This document shows, piece by piece, positions 8,134 through 16,851 of a stretch of 64,000 nucleotides of DNA. The DNA comes from Flavobacteria bacterium GWA2_35_26 (GTDB taxonomy: Bacteria; Bacteroidota; Bacteroidia; Flavobacteriales; Flavobacteriaceae). How positions within the stretch are numbered: position 1 is the first letter of the stretch; every line of letters starts with the position of its first letter. A model generated the notes under the pieces. The model did not search any database. It was given only the letters and a program-made list of their open reading frames with translations, and had not been told where the DNA came from. A program made the translations under genes and the position numbers. The stretch spans positions 682,001 to 746,000 of the forward strand of contig MGWH01000002.1 of NCBI GenBank assembly GCA_001800905.1, in the 5' to 3' direction.

Positions 8134-9822
8134 ATGCGTTGGACTATCAAACCAAAACCCGCCCAAGAAGAAGTAGCACAACTCGCGCAAGAACTCAATG
8201 TAGATCCATTGATCGCCACTTTAATGCTTCAGCGTGGCATTGCCACTTTTGATCAAGCCAAATCGTTCTTTCGCCCCTCACTCGATCATTTACACGATCC
8301 GTTCTTGATGAAAGATATGGATGTGGCTGTCAACCGAATTGAACAAGCCATAGCCAACCAAGAAAATATTTTGGTTTTTGGCGATTATGACGTAGACGGA
8401 ACAACTGCAGTTTCCTTGGTCTCCTCTTATTTAAAAAGTATTTATCCCAACATTGCGACCTATATTCCGGATCGCTATGCCGAAGGCTATGGGATTTCAT
8501 TCCAAGGTATTGACTTTGCCGAAGACAATGGTTTTTCGTTGATTATTGCTTTAGACTGCGGTATCAAATCCATTGAACATGTGGCCTACGCCAAAGAGAA
8601 ACATATTGATTTTATCATTTGTGATCACCACAGACCAGGCGATTCCTTGCCAGAAGCAGTAGCTGTTCTCGATCCAAAAAGAGACGATTGTAGGTATCCG
8701 TACGACGAATTGTGCGGTTGCGGAGTAGGTTTCAAATTGATTCAGGCTTTGAGCCAAAATCACAATCAAACTATGGATGATTTGATTCCGTATTTGGATT
8801 TAGTTGCCACCGCCATTGCGGCTGATATTGTTCCGATTACAGGTGAAAATAGAGTGTTGGCACATTTTGGTTTGCAAGTAATTAACGAAGCGCCCAGACC
8901 TGGAATCCAAGCTTTGATCCAACAAATTAAAAAACAAAGCCTCACCATCACCGATGTTGTTTTTGTCATTGCACCTAGAATTAATGCAGCCGGACGGATC
9001 AAACACGGTAATCATGCGGTAGAATTGTTGACCGAATTTAATTTGGAACAAGCCCAACAATTTGCCAAAGAAATTGAAGATTACAATTCAGAACGCAAAG
9101 GCTTGGACAAACAAATTACCCAAGAAGCACTACAGCAAATTGAAAACAACAAAGAACAAGACCGTTTTACGACGGTAGTTTTTCAAGAGAATTGGCACAA
9201 AGGCGTCATCGGAATTGTAGCGTCACGATTGATTGAAACCTACTACAGACCTACTTTGGTATTTACCAAAAGTGGGAATTACTACGCCGCTTCGGCCCGT
9301 TCAGTGCGCGGTTTTGATGTGTACAATGCACTAGAAGCTTGTTCGGAATATTTGGAACAATTTGGCGGACATATGTATGCGGCTGGAATGACCTTGAAGG
9401 CAGAAAATTATGGGGCTTTCAAAAATGCATTTGAAAAAGTAGTTCGAGAAACTATGAATCCTGAATTACGCTCTCCCGAAATGGAGATCGATGCCGAAAT
9501 TGAGTTTTCAGAAATCACACCAAAACTCGTGCGGATTTTAAAACAGTTTGAGCCTTTTGGTCCACAAAATATGACACCCGTTTTTGCCACTAAAAATGTT
9601 ATGGATACCGGATATCCAAAATATATGGGCGCTCATGAAGAGCACATTCGCCTTTTTGTAAAACAACAACATTCAGAAGGATTTGCTGCCATTGGTTTTA
9701 ATCTAGCGCATAAGAAGAATGTAATAGCCAATAGAAATCCATTTAAAATGGCCTATTGTATAGATGAAAATGAATGGAACGGCCAAATAAGCCTACAACT
9801 CCGTCTAAAAGATATTCAATAA
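8134..9822 (+). CDS. recJ: Single-stranded-DNA-specific exonuclease RecJ
   Basis: 5'-3' single-strand exonuclease used in recombination and mismatch or base-excision repair. DHH-family motifs are seen: FGDYDVDGT (D84, D86), LDCGI and the DHH triad DHH at 165-167. The DHHA1 domain has GGHMYAAG near residue 413. An OB-like domain forms the C-terminus. 562 residues is normal. Its TAA overlaps the ATG of the following MFS gene (TAATG at 9820-9824), which implies translational coupling. Confidence 0.95.
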   Translation: MRWTIKPKPAQEEVAQLAQELNVDPLIATLMLQRGIATFDQAKSFFRPSLDHLHDPFLMKDMDVAVNRIEQAIANQENILVFGDYDVDGTTAVSLVSSYLKSIYPNIATYIPDRYAEGYGISFQGIDFAEDNGFSLIIALDCGIKSIEHVAYAKEKHIDFIICDHHRPGDSLPEAVAVLDPKRDDCRYPYDELCGCGVGFKLIQALSQNHNQTMDDLIPYLDLVATAIAADIVPITGENRVLAHFGLQVINEAPRPGIQALIQQIKKQSLTITDVVFVIAPRINAAGRIKHGNHAVELLTEFNLEQAQQFAKEIEDYNSERKGLDKQITQEALQQIENNKEQDRFTTVVFQENWHKGVIGIVASRLIETYYRPTLVFTKSGNYYAASARSVRGFDVYNALEACSEYLEQFGGHMYAAGMTLKAENYGAFKNAFEKVVRETMNPELRSPEMEIDAEIEFSEITPKLVRILKQFEPFGPQNMTPVFATKNVMDTGYPKYMGAHEEHIRLFVKQQHSEGFAAIGFNLAHKKNVIANRNPFKMAYCIDENEWNGQISLQLRLKDIQ

Positions 9823-11093
9823 TGAAACCAAAAAACGACCCTTACGAAGCCTTGCGCTACCGAGAATTCAATGTGTTTTTAATCTTGCGATTTGCCATGG
9901 TTTTTGCTTGGTCCATGCAATTTATCGTGATTGAATGGCAGGTATACAGCTTGACCAAAAGCGCTTTATCACTAGGAATTATTGGCCTTATGGAAATTAT
10001 TCCTGCCGTTTCGATGGCGTTGTTTGCAGGCCATATTGTCGATCAAAACGAGAAAAAAGGAATGCTACTCAAATGTATTTTAGGCTTTTCGGTGATCAGT
10101 ATTGGCTTGTTTTTATTGACCTGGCCTTTGATTACTAGCAGTTGGTCCACCCAAGTCGTTTTGTACAGCATCTATTTCTTAGTTTTTTTAGGTGGATTAG
10201 TTCGCTCGTTTTTAGGACCAACGGTATTCTCATTAATGTCTCAAATTGTTCCGAAAAAGGCCTATTCCAATGCTGCCACTTGGAGCAGTTCGGTTTGGCA
10301 AATTGCTTCTGTTTTAGGGCCAGCAATAGCAGGATTTTTAATTACCTGGATTGGCATTCATTGGTCGATGTGTACCGTAGTTGCCTTTGCAATCATCGCA
10401 CTAATTGCTTTGTCTAAAATTGAATCTAAACCCATTTTGAATCCAAAAATTGGCGAACCAGTCATGCAAAGTTTGAAAGAAGGAGTCAAATTTGTGTTCC
10501 AAAATAAAACCATTTTAGGGGCGCTATCTTTGGATATGATTGCCGTATTGTTTGGAGGCGCCGTGGCTTTGTTACCCATTTTCGCCCAAGATATTTTAAA
10601 AGTAGGTTCGGAAGGTTTTGGAATTTTACGTGCTGCACCCGCTATTGGTGCCTTCTTAACCATGTTTGTTTCGGCTTATGTGCCAATGAATAAAAATGCA
10701 GGAATGAAATTACTAGCTGCTATTTTTGCTTTTGGCCTATGTATTATTGTCTTTGGATTGTCTACTATTTTCTGGCTATCAGTTTTCGCCTTATTTATGA
10801 GCGGTGTGGTGGATGGTATTTCGGTGGTGATTCGTCAAACGATTTTGCAATTGAAAACTCCAGACCATATGCGCGGAAGAGTGGCGGCAGTAAATTCTAT
10901 TTTTGTAGGTTCGTCTAACGAATTGGGGGCTTTTGAAAGCGGATTAACTGCTAAATTAATGGGAACGGTGACCGCAGTAGTTTTTGGCGGAAGCATGACG
11001 CTTATCACGGTTTTAATTACAGGAATTTCTTCGCCTACCTTTAGAAATTTGGATTTAGAAAAAGACTTGGAAGAACATCGAAAAGAAGAGTAG
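9822..11093 (+). CDS. MFS transporter (EntS-like, MFS_3 type)
   Basis: 423 residues with about 12 hydrophobic segments; substrate unknown. I start it at ATG 9822, overlapping the recJ stop. The protein then begins MKPKNDPYEALRYREFNVFL, the usual short cytoplasmic lead of this family; an upstream in-frame ATG at 9774 lies inside recJ. The loop between helices 2 and 3 has GHIVDQNEKK, and the second-half loop has DHMRGRVAAVNSIF, both typical MFS drug/siderophore exporter motifs. It is the last gene of the rsmI-recJ run. Confidence 0.88.
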   Translation: MKPKNDPYEALRYREFNVFLILRFAMVFAWSMQFIVIEWQVYSLTKSALSLGIIGLMEIIPAVSMALFAGHIVDQNEKKGMLLKCILGFSVISIGLFLLTWPLITSSWSTQVVLYSIYFLVFLGGLVRSFLGPTVFSLMSQIVPKKAYSNAATWSSSVWQIASVLGPAIAGFLITWIGIHWSMCTVVAFAIIALIALSKIESKPILNPKIGEPVMQSLKEGVKFVFQNKTILGALSLDMIAVLFGGAVALLPIFAQDILKVGSEGFGILRAAPAIGAFLTMFVSAYVPMNKNAGMKLLAAIFAFGLCIIVFGLSTIFWLSVFALFMSGVVDGISVVIRQTILQLKTPDHMRGRVAAVNSIFVGSSNELGAFESGLTAKLMGTVTAVVFGGSMTLITVLITGISSPTFRNLDLEKDLEEHRKEE

Positions 11094-11106
11094 ATTAAAT
11101 ATTAAA

Positions 11107-11862
11107 CTACTCGTACTTCTTAATTTCGAAGGTATCTCCATCAAAAACGCCGTAAGTAAAATAGATAATCCAATCGCCTAAATTCACATAGTCTGAATTA
11201 TTCCCTAAAGGAAATACCATCGGTAAATGGCGGTGACCAAAAACAAGGTAATTGTAGTGTTTGGTTTCCAATTTGCGTTTGGCATATTGAATCAACCATT
11301 CGTTTTCTTCGCCTAGGAATACAACATCCTCAGCACCCGAAATTAATTTATTTTTCACCGAAAGGTATTGCGCTAAGCCCACACCCAAATCTGGATGCAA
11401 CCAACGGAAAAACCATTTAGCAACTGGATTAGTAAACACTTTTTTCATGCGTTTGTACCCTTTGTCACCAGGTCCTTTACCATCGCCGTGACCTATCAAA
11501 AAAGTTTTGTCGCCAAACATAAATTCTTGATTGTCGCGGTATACCGGAATATTGAGTTCTTTTTGAAAATAATCTTCCATCCACAAATCGTGGTTACCCA
11601 CAAAGAAATAAATGGGGATGCCGCTATCGCGAATTTCGGCTAATTTGCCCAAAATTCGAACAAATCCTTTGGGAACAACCGTTTTATATTCGAACCAAAA
11701 ATCAAACAAATCCCCCAATAAAAAAATAGCTTCGGCATCTTGTTTCACTTCGTCTAGCCAAGCTACAAATTTCTGTTCTCTTGGAAAACTCAATTCAGGT
11801 GTTGGCGCACCAAAATGCTGATCGGAAGCAAAATATATTTTTTTATTGTTAGCTAATGGCAT
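11107..11862 (-). CDS. lpxH: UDP-2,3-diacylglucosamine diphosphatase-like metallophosphoesterase
   Basis: Hydrolyses UDP-2,3-diacylglucosamine to lipid X in lipid A synthesis. Calcineurin-like motifs in order: FASDQHFGAP, LLGDLFDFW, FVGNHDLW, IGHGDGKG and FGHRHLP, supplying the two-metal site. I chose ATG 11862 (251 residues), which leaves a 10-base gap after queD; the upstream ATG at 11904 would overlap queD. It belongs to the minus-strand run echA-like, small membrane protein, queD, lpxH. A different phosphoesterase substrate cannot be excluded. Confidence 0.85.
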   Translation of the reverse strand: MPLANNKKIYFASDQHFGAPTPELSFPREQKFVAWLDEVKQDAEAIFLLGDLFDFWFEYKTVVPKGFVRILGKLAEIRDSGIPIYFFVGNHDLWMEDYFQKELNIPVYRDNQEFMFGDKTFLIGHGDGKGPGDKGYKRMKKVFTNPVAKWFFRWLHPDLGVGLAQYLSVKNKLISGAEDVVFLGEENEWLIQYAKRKLETKHYNYLVFGHRHLPMVFPLGNNSDYVNLGDWIIYFTYGVFDGDTFEIKKYE

Positions 11863-11872
11863 CGGTATCGAA

Positions 11873-12325
11873 TTACAAATTATCGCTGGCAAACCATTCG
11901 GCAAATGACGAATCGGTTTCTTGCAGTTTTAAAGAAAAAAGAGTAATTCCTTCTGGTAATCTGTTTTTGATGCGTTGCGCAAAATCAATTACCATATTTT
12001 CGCTGGTAGGTTGGTAATCGACTAAAATCACGTGATGACCACGTGATTTCAATTCTTTTGCCAATTCAATATGAGGAGTAGTTTCATTAAAAACCGTAGC
12101 GTGATCAAATTGATCTACAATTTCTTCTTTCACGATTTTTTTCAAATCGGTAAAGTCAATCACCATTCCAAATTTTACGTTGGAGCGATCCACAATAGGT
12201 TTGCCAATAACCGTTACAGATAATTTATAACTGTGTCCGTGTACGTTTTTACATTTGCCATCATAGCCGTACAAAGCGTGACCGGTTTCAAAACTAAATT
12301 GTTTAGTGATTCTAATATTGCTCAT
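11873..12325 (-). CDS. queD: 6-carboxytetrahydropterin synthase family protein
   Basis: Converts dihydroneopterin triphosphate to 6-carboxytetrahydropterin in the queuosine precursor pathway, though some relatives are pterin synthases. Zinc-binding His residues are in FETGHALYG and NVHGHSY; the catalytic Cys is in GKCKNVHG. 150 residues is typical. An own promoter is likely, with a perfect -7 box 20 bases upstream of the ATG. It is followed by lpxH after 10 bases. Confidence 0.9.
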   Translation of the reverse strand: MSNIRITKQFSFETGHALYGYDGKCKNVHGHSYKLSVTVIGKPIVDRSNVKFGMVIDFTDLKKIVKEEIVDQFDHATVFNETTPHIELAKELKSRGHHVILVDYQPTSENMVIDFAQRIKNRLPEGITLFSLKLQETDSSFAEWFASDNL

Positions 12326-12344
12326 TCCATTGTGTATTTGACTG

Positions 12345-12352
12345 CAAACTTA
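12345..12352 (-). promoter_or_regulatory. Predicted -7 box TAAGTTTG for queD
   Basis: Exact TAnnTTTG on the minus strand, ending 19 bases before the queD ATG. It lies between the small membrane gene and queD, so queD-lpxH may be expressed independently of the upstream genes. Confidence 0.6.
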
Positions 12353-12360
12353 CGAAATAA

Positions 12361-12528
12361 TTAAAGGTCTTGGTCTCTTTTTTTGGCACGGCTATACATC
12401 CAATAGGCCAAAGCAACCAAAATTACAAAAGGAATAAAAGAACCAATTAAGACGCCCAACTGATAATCACCATCAGGAGCTTGTTTTATTTTTTGGACAA
12501 TATTAACTTGTTGCAATACTACTAACAT
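12361..12528 (-). CDS. Small single-span membrane protein (55 aa)
   Basis: A 55-residue frame with ATG 9 bases after the preceding gene's stop. It has a short amphipathic N-terminus (QKIKQAPDGDYQLG), one hydrophobic helix at about residues 25-44 (LIGSFIPFVILVALAYWMY) and a basic tail (SRAKKRDQD), predicting N-out/C-in topology. Codon use and position inside the operon support a real gene. Function unknown; I believe similar small proteins occur at this place in related genomes, but this could not be checked here. Confidence 0.65.
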   Translation of the reverse strand: MLVVLQQVNIVQKIKQAPDGDYQLGVLIGSFIPFVILVALAYWMYSRAKKRDQDL

Positions 12529-12537
12529 ACTGTTGGT

Positions 12538-13305
12538 TTATTTTTTGAAAGCAGCTAATGCCTTTTTCGTCACTTCTGAAAGCACTAATGTCCCAGTAAT
12601 CGCTGCTCTATCTAGCAATAAAGTATCCCAATGCGAGGTTCCATCCCACAAGACTTTTTTCATCTCTGCTAACGCTTCTGGATTATAAGATGCTAATTGA
12701 CGAGTCAAAATTGACAAGGCATCATCTAATTTTTCAATGGTTTCAAAGGTATTGGCATACAAGCCTTTTTCTTTGGCCCAAGCCGCTGATTTCCATTCGC
12801 CAGCTGCTAAAGACAATTCAGCCAACGCTGTTTTTCCTATTTTTCTGGACACGGCAGGTTCTATTACAAAAGGGCCGATACCTATGGCTAATTCAGATAA
12901 TTTAATATTGGCTTCTTGAGTTGCCAATACATAATCGCATGCAGCAGCAATTCCGACACCTCCACCAACTGTTTTTCCTTGAACTCGACCCACAATAATT
13001 TTAGGGCATTTTCGCATGGCATTAATCAAATGAGCAAAGCCTGAAAAGAAGGCTTTCCCCTCGATTTCATTAGTAATAGCTTGCAATTCTTCAAAAGAGG
13101 CTCCGGCACAAAAAGCAGCTGCACCTTGACTTTTCAATACCACCACCACTACTTCCGGATGATGTCCTACGGTTTCGATAGTTTGGGTCAATTCGTGCAA
13201 TAATGAAGAAGGAAACGAATTACTGGCAGGATGACCAAATTCAATCGTAGCGATGGTTGCCTCGATAGAAATGGAAATGGATCTAGTTGAATTGTGTAAT
13301 GCCAT
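12538..13305 (-). CDS. Enoyl-CoA hydratase/isomerase family protein
   Basis: Crotonase-fold enzyme of 255 residues acting on acyl-CoA thioesters. Oxyanion-hole segments are visible as AAFCAGASFEEL and QGKTVGGGVGIAAACDYVLA. The usual general-base Glu positions are not certain: the second segment is followed by LSELAIGIGPFVIEPAVSRKIG, where the family often has an E-LG pattern. The substrate cannot be assigned. First gene of the minus-strand run to lpxH. A near-consensus -7 (TAGTTTTA) lies upstream on the minus strand. Confidence 0.85.
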   Translation of the reverse strand: MALHNSTRSISISIEATIATIEFGHPASNSFPSSLLHELTQTIETVGHHPEVVVVVLKSQGAAAFCAGASFEELQAITNEIEGKAFFSGFAHLINAMRKCPKIIVGRVQGKTVGGGVGIAAACDYVLATQEANIKLSELAIGIGPFVIEPAVSRKIGKTALAELSLAAGEWKSAAWAKEKGLYANTFETIEKLDDALSILTRQLASYNPEALAEMKKVLWDGTSHWDTLLLDRAAITGTLVLSEVTKKALAAFKK

Positions 13306-13412
13306 AGCAGAAATTTTACTGTAAAGTTAAAACTATTCTGTTAGTTTCTTCTTTTTTTGAAAAGAATGGCGTGGTTTTTTTGAGCAATTAGGAAATTAAA
13401 ACCAAATTAAAC

Positions 13413-13420
13413 TATATTTG
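13413..13420 (+). promoter_or_regulatory. Predicted -7 box TATATTTG for tRNA-Ala
   Basis: Exact TAnnTTTG, ending 11 bases before the tRNA 5' end. Confidence 0.6.
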
Positions 13421-13431
13421 CTGCCTGCATT

Positions 13432-13505
13432 GGGGATGTAGCTCAGTTGGCTAGAGTGCTTGACTGGCAGTCAAGAGGTCGTGGGTTCGAGCCCCATCTT
13501 CTCCA
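13432..13505 (+). tRNA. tRNA-Ala (anticodon GGC)
   Basis: Full cloverleaf of 74 nt. Acceptor GGGGATG pairs with CTTCTCC and includes the G3-T70 wobble that is the alanine identity element; positions 6 and 67 are a T-T mismatch. D stem GCTC/GAGT. Anticodon stem CTTGA/TCAAG with loop CTGGCAG, hence GGC. T stem GTGGG/CCCAT with loop TTCGAGC. Discriminator A; CCA is not encoded. Confidence 0.93.
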
Positions 13506-13518
13506 CTATTTAAATCAA

Positions 13519-13548
13519 AGCCTTTCAATTAATTGAAGGGCTTTTTTT
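13519..13548 (+). terminator. Terminator after tRNA-Ala
   Basis: Stem AGCCTTTCAATT / AATTGAAGGGCT followed by seven T. It overlaps the last codons of the convergent mtgA gene. Confidence 0.8.
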
Positions 13549-14224
13549 AGTAATTAATTGTTCCTATGTGACGCATCACTCTTACAATTCGGTCTTTTCT
13601 CCTATTGATAAAAGCAGTAGAATTCGAAGCTTTGTATTTTCTTGGATTGGGCAAAATAGCAGCTATTCCAGCCGCTTGCATTTTAGTTAAACTAGAAGCG
13701 TCTTTACTGTACCAATATTGTGTAGCCGCATGTGCGCCGTAAATTCCATCTCCCATTTCAATACTATTGAGATAGACTTCCATGATTCGTTCTTTACCCC
13801 AAATTAATTCAATCAGCACCGTAAAATAAGCTTCTAACGCTTTTCTAAAGTAACTTCTTCCCTGCCATAAAAATACATTCTTGGCAGTTTGTTGCGAAAT
13901 GGTACTGCCGCCTTTGATTCGTTTTCCATTCGCGTTGTTTCGAAATGCTTGTTGCATAGCACTAAAATCAAACCCATGGTGATGCAAAAAAGTACCATCT
14001 TCACTCGCAATAACCGCTTTTTGCAAATTCATCGAAATATTTTCTATTGGTTCCCAATTGTGTTCAAAATAAATGGGTTTTTTATCCAATTTATTTTCAA
14101 TTATTCGGATTCCCATTAAAGGTGTAAATGGAACTGGGACAAATTTAAAAAAGACCACTAATACAACCGATAGTCCGAAAAACCAGACAATTATTTTATA
14201 TAGGATTCGTTTCAATTTCAACAT
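13547..14224 (-). CDS. mtgA: Monofunctional biosynthetic peptidoglycan transglycosylase
   Basis: Polymerises lipid II glycan strands at the outer face of the inner membrane. One N-terminal membrane anchor (residues about 8-28), then the GT51 domain: ASEDGTFLHHHGFD holds the catalytic Glu, followed by GGSTISQQTAKN, RKALEAYFTVLIE and NSIEMGDGIYGAHAA. There is no transpeptidase domain. 225 residues is normal. It converges on the tRNA-Ala transcript. A DUF1569 gene precedes it by 24 bases on the same strand, so they may be cotranscribed. Confidence 0.94.
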   Translation of the reverse strand: MLKLKRILYKIIVWFFGLSVVLVVFFKFVPVPFTPLMGIRIIENKLDKKPIYFEHNWEPIENISMNLQKAVIASEDGTFLHHHGFDFSAMQQAFRNNANGKRIKGGSTISQQTAKNVFLWQGRSYFRKALEAYFTVLIELIWGKERIMEVYLNSIEMGDGIYGAHAATQYWYSKDASSLTKMQAAGIAAILPNPRKYKASNSTAFINRRKDRIVRVMRHIGTINY

Positions 14225-14248
14225 AAACAGAAAGAAATTTGTTTTAAC

Positions 14249-14716
14249 TTAATTAGTGTTACTAACAATATCTTGAATAATTTTCAAATGATGTTGCGTG
14301 TGGATTTCTAAAAAAAGAATGGTTTGTTTCTTTTTTAAATTTCCAAAATAAGGATGTTTAAAAAAATGATTTTTCGAAACGAATTCCAATACTTTAATGG
14401 CATCTCTTGCTTTGGTCAAATGTTGCTCCAAATCGGCTATTGTAATACCCTCTTTTGGAACCACTACTTTGGGTGCTTTGGCCTTTCCTCTAGGAATTTT
14501 TTTGGTGGCCAATATAATCCACTTCATAAAACTAAACTGCCAGCTGTATTCTTTTGGGTTGGAATTTTGAATCGCAGTAATAATCCCATTGATCGTTAAA
14601 AGCGAATGTTCAATTTGCCATCCAACTGTCGATTGAGAAACTAAAAAATTCGTGGATTCACTATATGGAATATGATTTTCTAATTGATCTAATAAAGTGG
14701 CTAAGTTGTTTTTCAT
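14249..14716 (-). CDS. DUF1569 (DinB-like fold) family protein
   Basis: 155 residues from ATG 14716; an in-frame ATG at 14731 adds five residues. Metal-binding His candidates sit in VGWQIEHSLLTING and LEIHTQHHLKIIQDI, the pattern of DUF1569/DinB-like four-helix proteins. There is a basic segment in the middle (KKIPRGKAKAPK). Cytoplasmic; function unknown, although relatives of the fold include thiol-dependent metalloenzymes. It precedes mtgA. Confidence 0.8.
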   Translation of the reverse strand: MKNNLATLLDQLENHIPYSESTNFLVSQSTVGWQIEHSLLTINGIITAIQNSNPKEYSWQFSFMKWIILATKKIPRGKAKAPKVVVPKEGITIADLEQHLTKARDAIKVLEFVSKNHFFKHPYFGNLKKKQTILFLEIHTQHHLKIIQDIVSNTN

Positions 14717-14856
14717 TGTGTAATGGAGCAAACTTTGAATTTGTCTCCAACCAAAAATACAAAAATGTTGTATATAAAAATGAAATTATGTTTTGGGAAT
14801 CCACAATCAAATACCCGCAAGATTTATACACTAATTTATTCATCACTAGCTTAAAA

Positions 14857-14888
14857 CAAAAAACCTTGCATCGCTGCAAGGTTTTTAT
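14857..14888 (-). terminator. Terminator after accC
   Basis: Stem AAACCTTGCA / TGCAAGGTTT with loop TCGC. An A-tract on the left gives the T-tract for minus-strand transcripts; it could also work on plus. Confidence 0.8.
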
Positions 14889-14902
14889 TTGAAATATATG
14901 TA

Positions 14903-16249
14903 TTATTCCGGATCATTCATTTTGAAAGTGTCCATAAACGCTGTCGTGTAATCTCCAGCAATATATCGTGGATCGTCCATCAACTGTCTGTGGAATGGAA
15001 TTGTTGTTTTAACGCCTTCAATAACAAATTCGTCTAATGCTCTTCTCATTTTACTAATAGCCTCTTCACGAGTTTGGGCAGTTGTAATCAACTTGGCAAT
15101 CATCGAATCGTAGTTGGGCGGAATAGTATACCCTGAATACACATGCGTATCTAAACGTACTCCGTGACCACCTGGCATGTGTAGCGTAGTGATTTTTCCT
15201 GGTGAAGGACGGAAGTCATTAAAAGGATCTTCAGCATTAATACGGCATTCGATAGCATGCAATTGTGGTAAATAATTTTTACCAGAAATTGGCACACCTG
15301 CCGCTACTAAAATTTGCTCACGAATCAAGTCGTAATCAATTACTTGTTCAGTAATTGGATGCTCTACTTGAATACGCGTATTCATTTCCATGAAATAGAA
15401 ATTACGGTGTTTGTCAACCAAGAATTCAACCGTTCCAGCGCCTTCGTATTTAATATATTCGGCTGCTTTAACCGCAGCTTCACCCATTTTCAAACGCAAT
15501 TCATCAGTCATGAATGGCGAAGGTGTTTCTTCTGTTAATTTTTGGTGACGACGTTGTACCGAACAATCTCTTTCTGAAAGGTGACACGCTTTACCGTAAG
15601 AATCTCCAACCACTTGAATTTCGATATGACGTGGCTCTTCGATTAATTTCTCCAAGTACATTCCGTCATTTCCAAAAGCGGCAGCCGACTCTTGACGAGC
15701 GCCTTCCCAAGCTTTTAATAAATCTTCTTCTTTCCAAACAGCACGCATTCCTTTTCCACCACCACCAGCGGTAGCTTTTAGCATTACTGGGTAACCAAAT
15801 TGGTTAGCCAATTCAGCGGCTTGTTCGTAGGATTCTAAAATTCCAACAGAACCAGGTACACAAGGAACTCCTGCTTCTATCATGGTCGATTTGGCCGAAG
15901 CTTTGTCTCCCATTCGATCAATCATTTCAGGAGCTGCACCAATAAATTTGATTCCGTGCTCTTGACAGATTTTTGAGAATTTTGAATTTTCAGAAAGGAA
16001 TCCGTATCCTGGGTGAATTGCATCAGCATTGGTAATCTCTGCTGCAGCAATAATATTGGACATTTTCAAATAGGATAAATTACTTGGAGCGGGACCTATA
16101 CACACTGCTTCATCTGCAAATTTAACGTGTAAACTTTCCGCATCAGCTGTAGAATAAACAGCAACTGTTTTGATTCCCATCTCTTTGCAAGTACGAATTA
16201 CACGAAGTGCAATTTCTCCTCTATTGGCAATTAGTATTTTTTTAAACAT
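14903..16249 (-). CDS. accC: Acetyl-CoA carboxylase, biotin carboxylase subunit
   Basis: Carboxylates the biotin on AccB using ATP and bicarbonate, the first half of malonyl-CoA formation. The N-terminal domain starts [19 protein letters not shown]. The ATP-grasp glycine loop is [11 protein letters not shown], and the signature [16 protein letters not shown] supplies Mg and bicarbonate site residues. 448 residues is normal. It lies 96 bases after accB in the DUF177-rpmF-fabH-accB-accC cluster and ends at a terminator. Confidence 0.96.
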   Translation of the reverse strand: MFKKILIANRGEIALRVIRTCKEMGIKTVAVYSTADAESLHVKFADEAVCIGPAPSNLSYLKMSNIIAAAEITNADAIHPGYGFLSENSKFSKICQEHGIKFIGAAPEMIDRMGDKASAKSTMIEAGVPCVPGSVGILESYEQAAELANQFGYPVMLKATAGGGGKGMRAVWKEEDLLKAWEGARQESAAAFGNDGMYLEKLIEEPRHIEIQVVGDSYGKACHLSERDCSVQRRHQKLTEETPSPFMTDELRLKMGEAAVKAAEYIKYEGAGTVEFLVDKHRNFYFMEMNTRIQVEHPITEQVIDYDLIREQILVAAGVPISGKNYLPQLHAIECRINAEDPFNDFRPSPGKITTLHMPGGHGVRLDTHVYSGYTIPPNYDSMIAKLITTAQTREEAISKMRRALDEFVIEGVKTTIPFHRQLMDDPRYIAGDYTTAFMDTFKMNDPE

Positions 16250-16345
16250 ACTTTTCTGTTTGAAAGTTTATGGGTTAAGGGGTTTATAAGCAAGAGGTTA
16301 ATAAACACTTCAACTTCTAAACTCCTATACTTTTAAACTATTAAA

Positions 16346-16828
16346 TTATGATGGATCTACTAAGAATAAAGGTTGGTCAAATTCTACTGGAGACATATCA
16401 TCCACTAAAATTTTAACGATTTTACCTGAAATTTCAGATTCGATTTCGTTGAATAATTTCATTGCTTCAATTACACACAAAACATCTCCTTTTCCGATAC
16501 TACTTCCTACCTCAACAAAAACAGGTTTGTCTGGAGAAGGTTTTCTGTAGAAAGTTCCAATAATTGGTGATTTGATAGTAACATATTTAGATTCTTCTGC
16601 AACCGGTGCTGCCGCCGCTGGAGCTGCCGCTACTGGAGCTGCTGCCGGAGCAACTGCTTGTTGCAATACTGGTTGTGCAGGCATTTGCTGAACATAAGTT
16701 GTTTCTGTAGCATTACCTTCTAAAGTCGTTCTGATGGTTACTTTTACATCGTCCATCTCCAATTTAACCTCTGCAACTCCTGAGTTTGCAACAAATTTGA
16801 TTAGGTTTTGAATTTCTTTTAAATCCAT
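16346..16828 (-). CDS. accB: Acetyl-CoA carboxylase biotin carboxyl carrier protein
   Basis: Carries the biotin that shuttles CO2 between AccC and the carboxyltransferase. The N-terminal domain spans about 1-45, an Ala/Pro-rich flexible linker 50-78, and the biotinyl domain 80-160, with EAMKLFNE placing the biotinylated Lys at K124. 160 residues. It lies 23 bases after fabH and is probably cotranscribed. Confidence 0.96.
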   Translation of the reverse strand: MDLKEIQNLIKFVANSGVAEVKLEMDDVKVTIRTTLEGNATETTYVQQMPAQPVLQQAVAPAAAPVAAAPAAAAPVAEESKYVTIKSPIIGTFYRKPSPDKPVFVEVGSSIGKGDVLCVIEAMKLFNEIESEISGKIVKILVDDMSPVEFDQPLFLVDPS

Positions 16829-16851
16829 AATGATTTGTTTTTAGTTTACAT

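Noticed and set aside
14665..14892. 75-codon plus-strand frame upstream of the accC terminator
   Set aside because: It overlaps the DUF1569 gene antisense and the accC terminator hairpin, with no signature or promoter.
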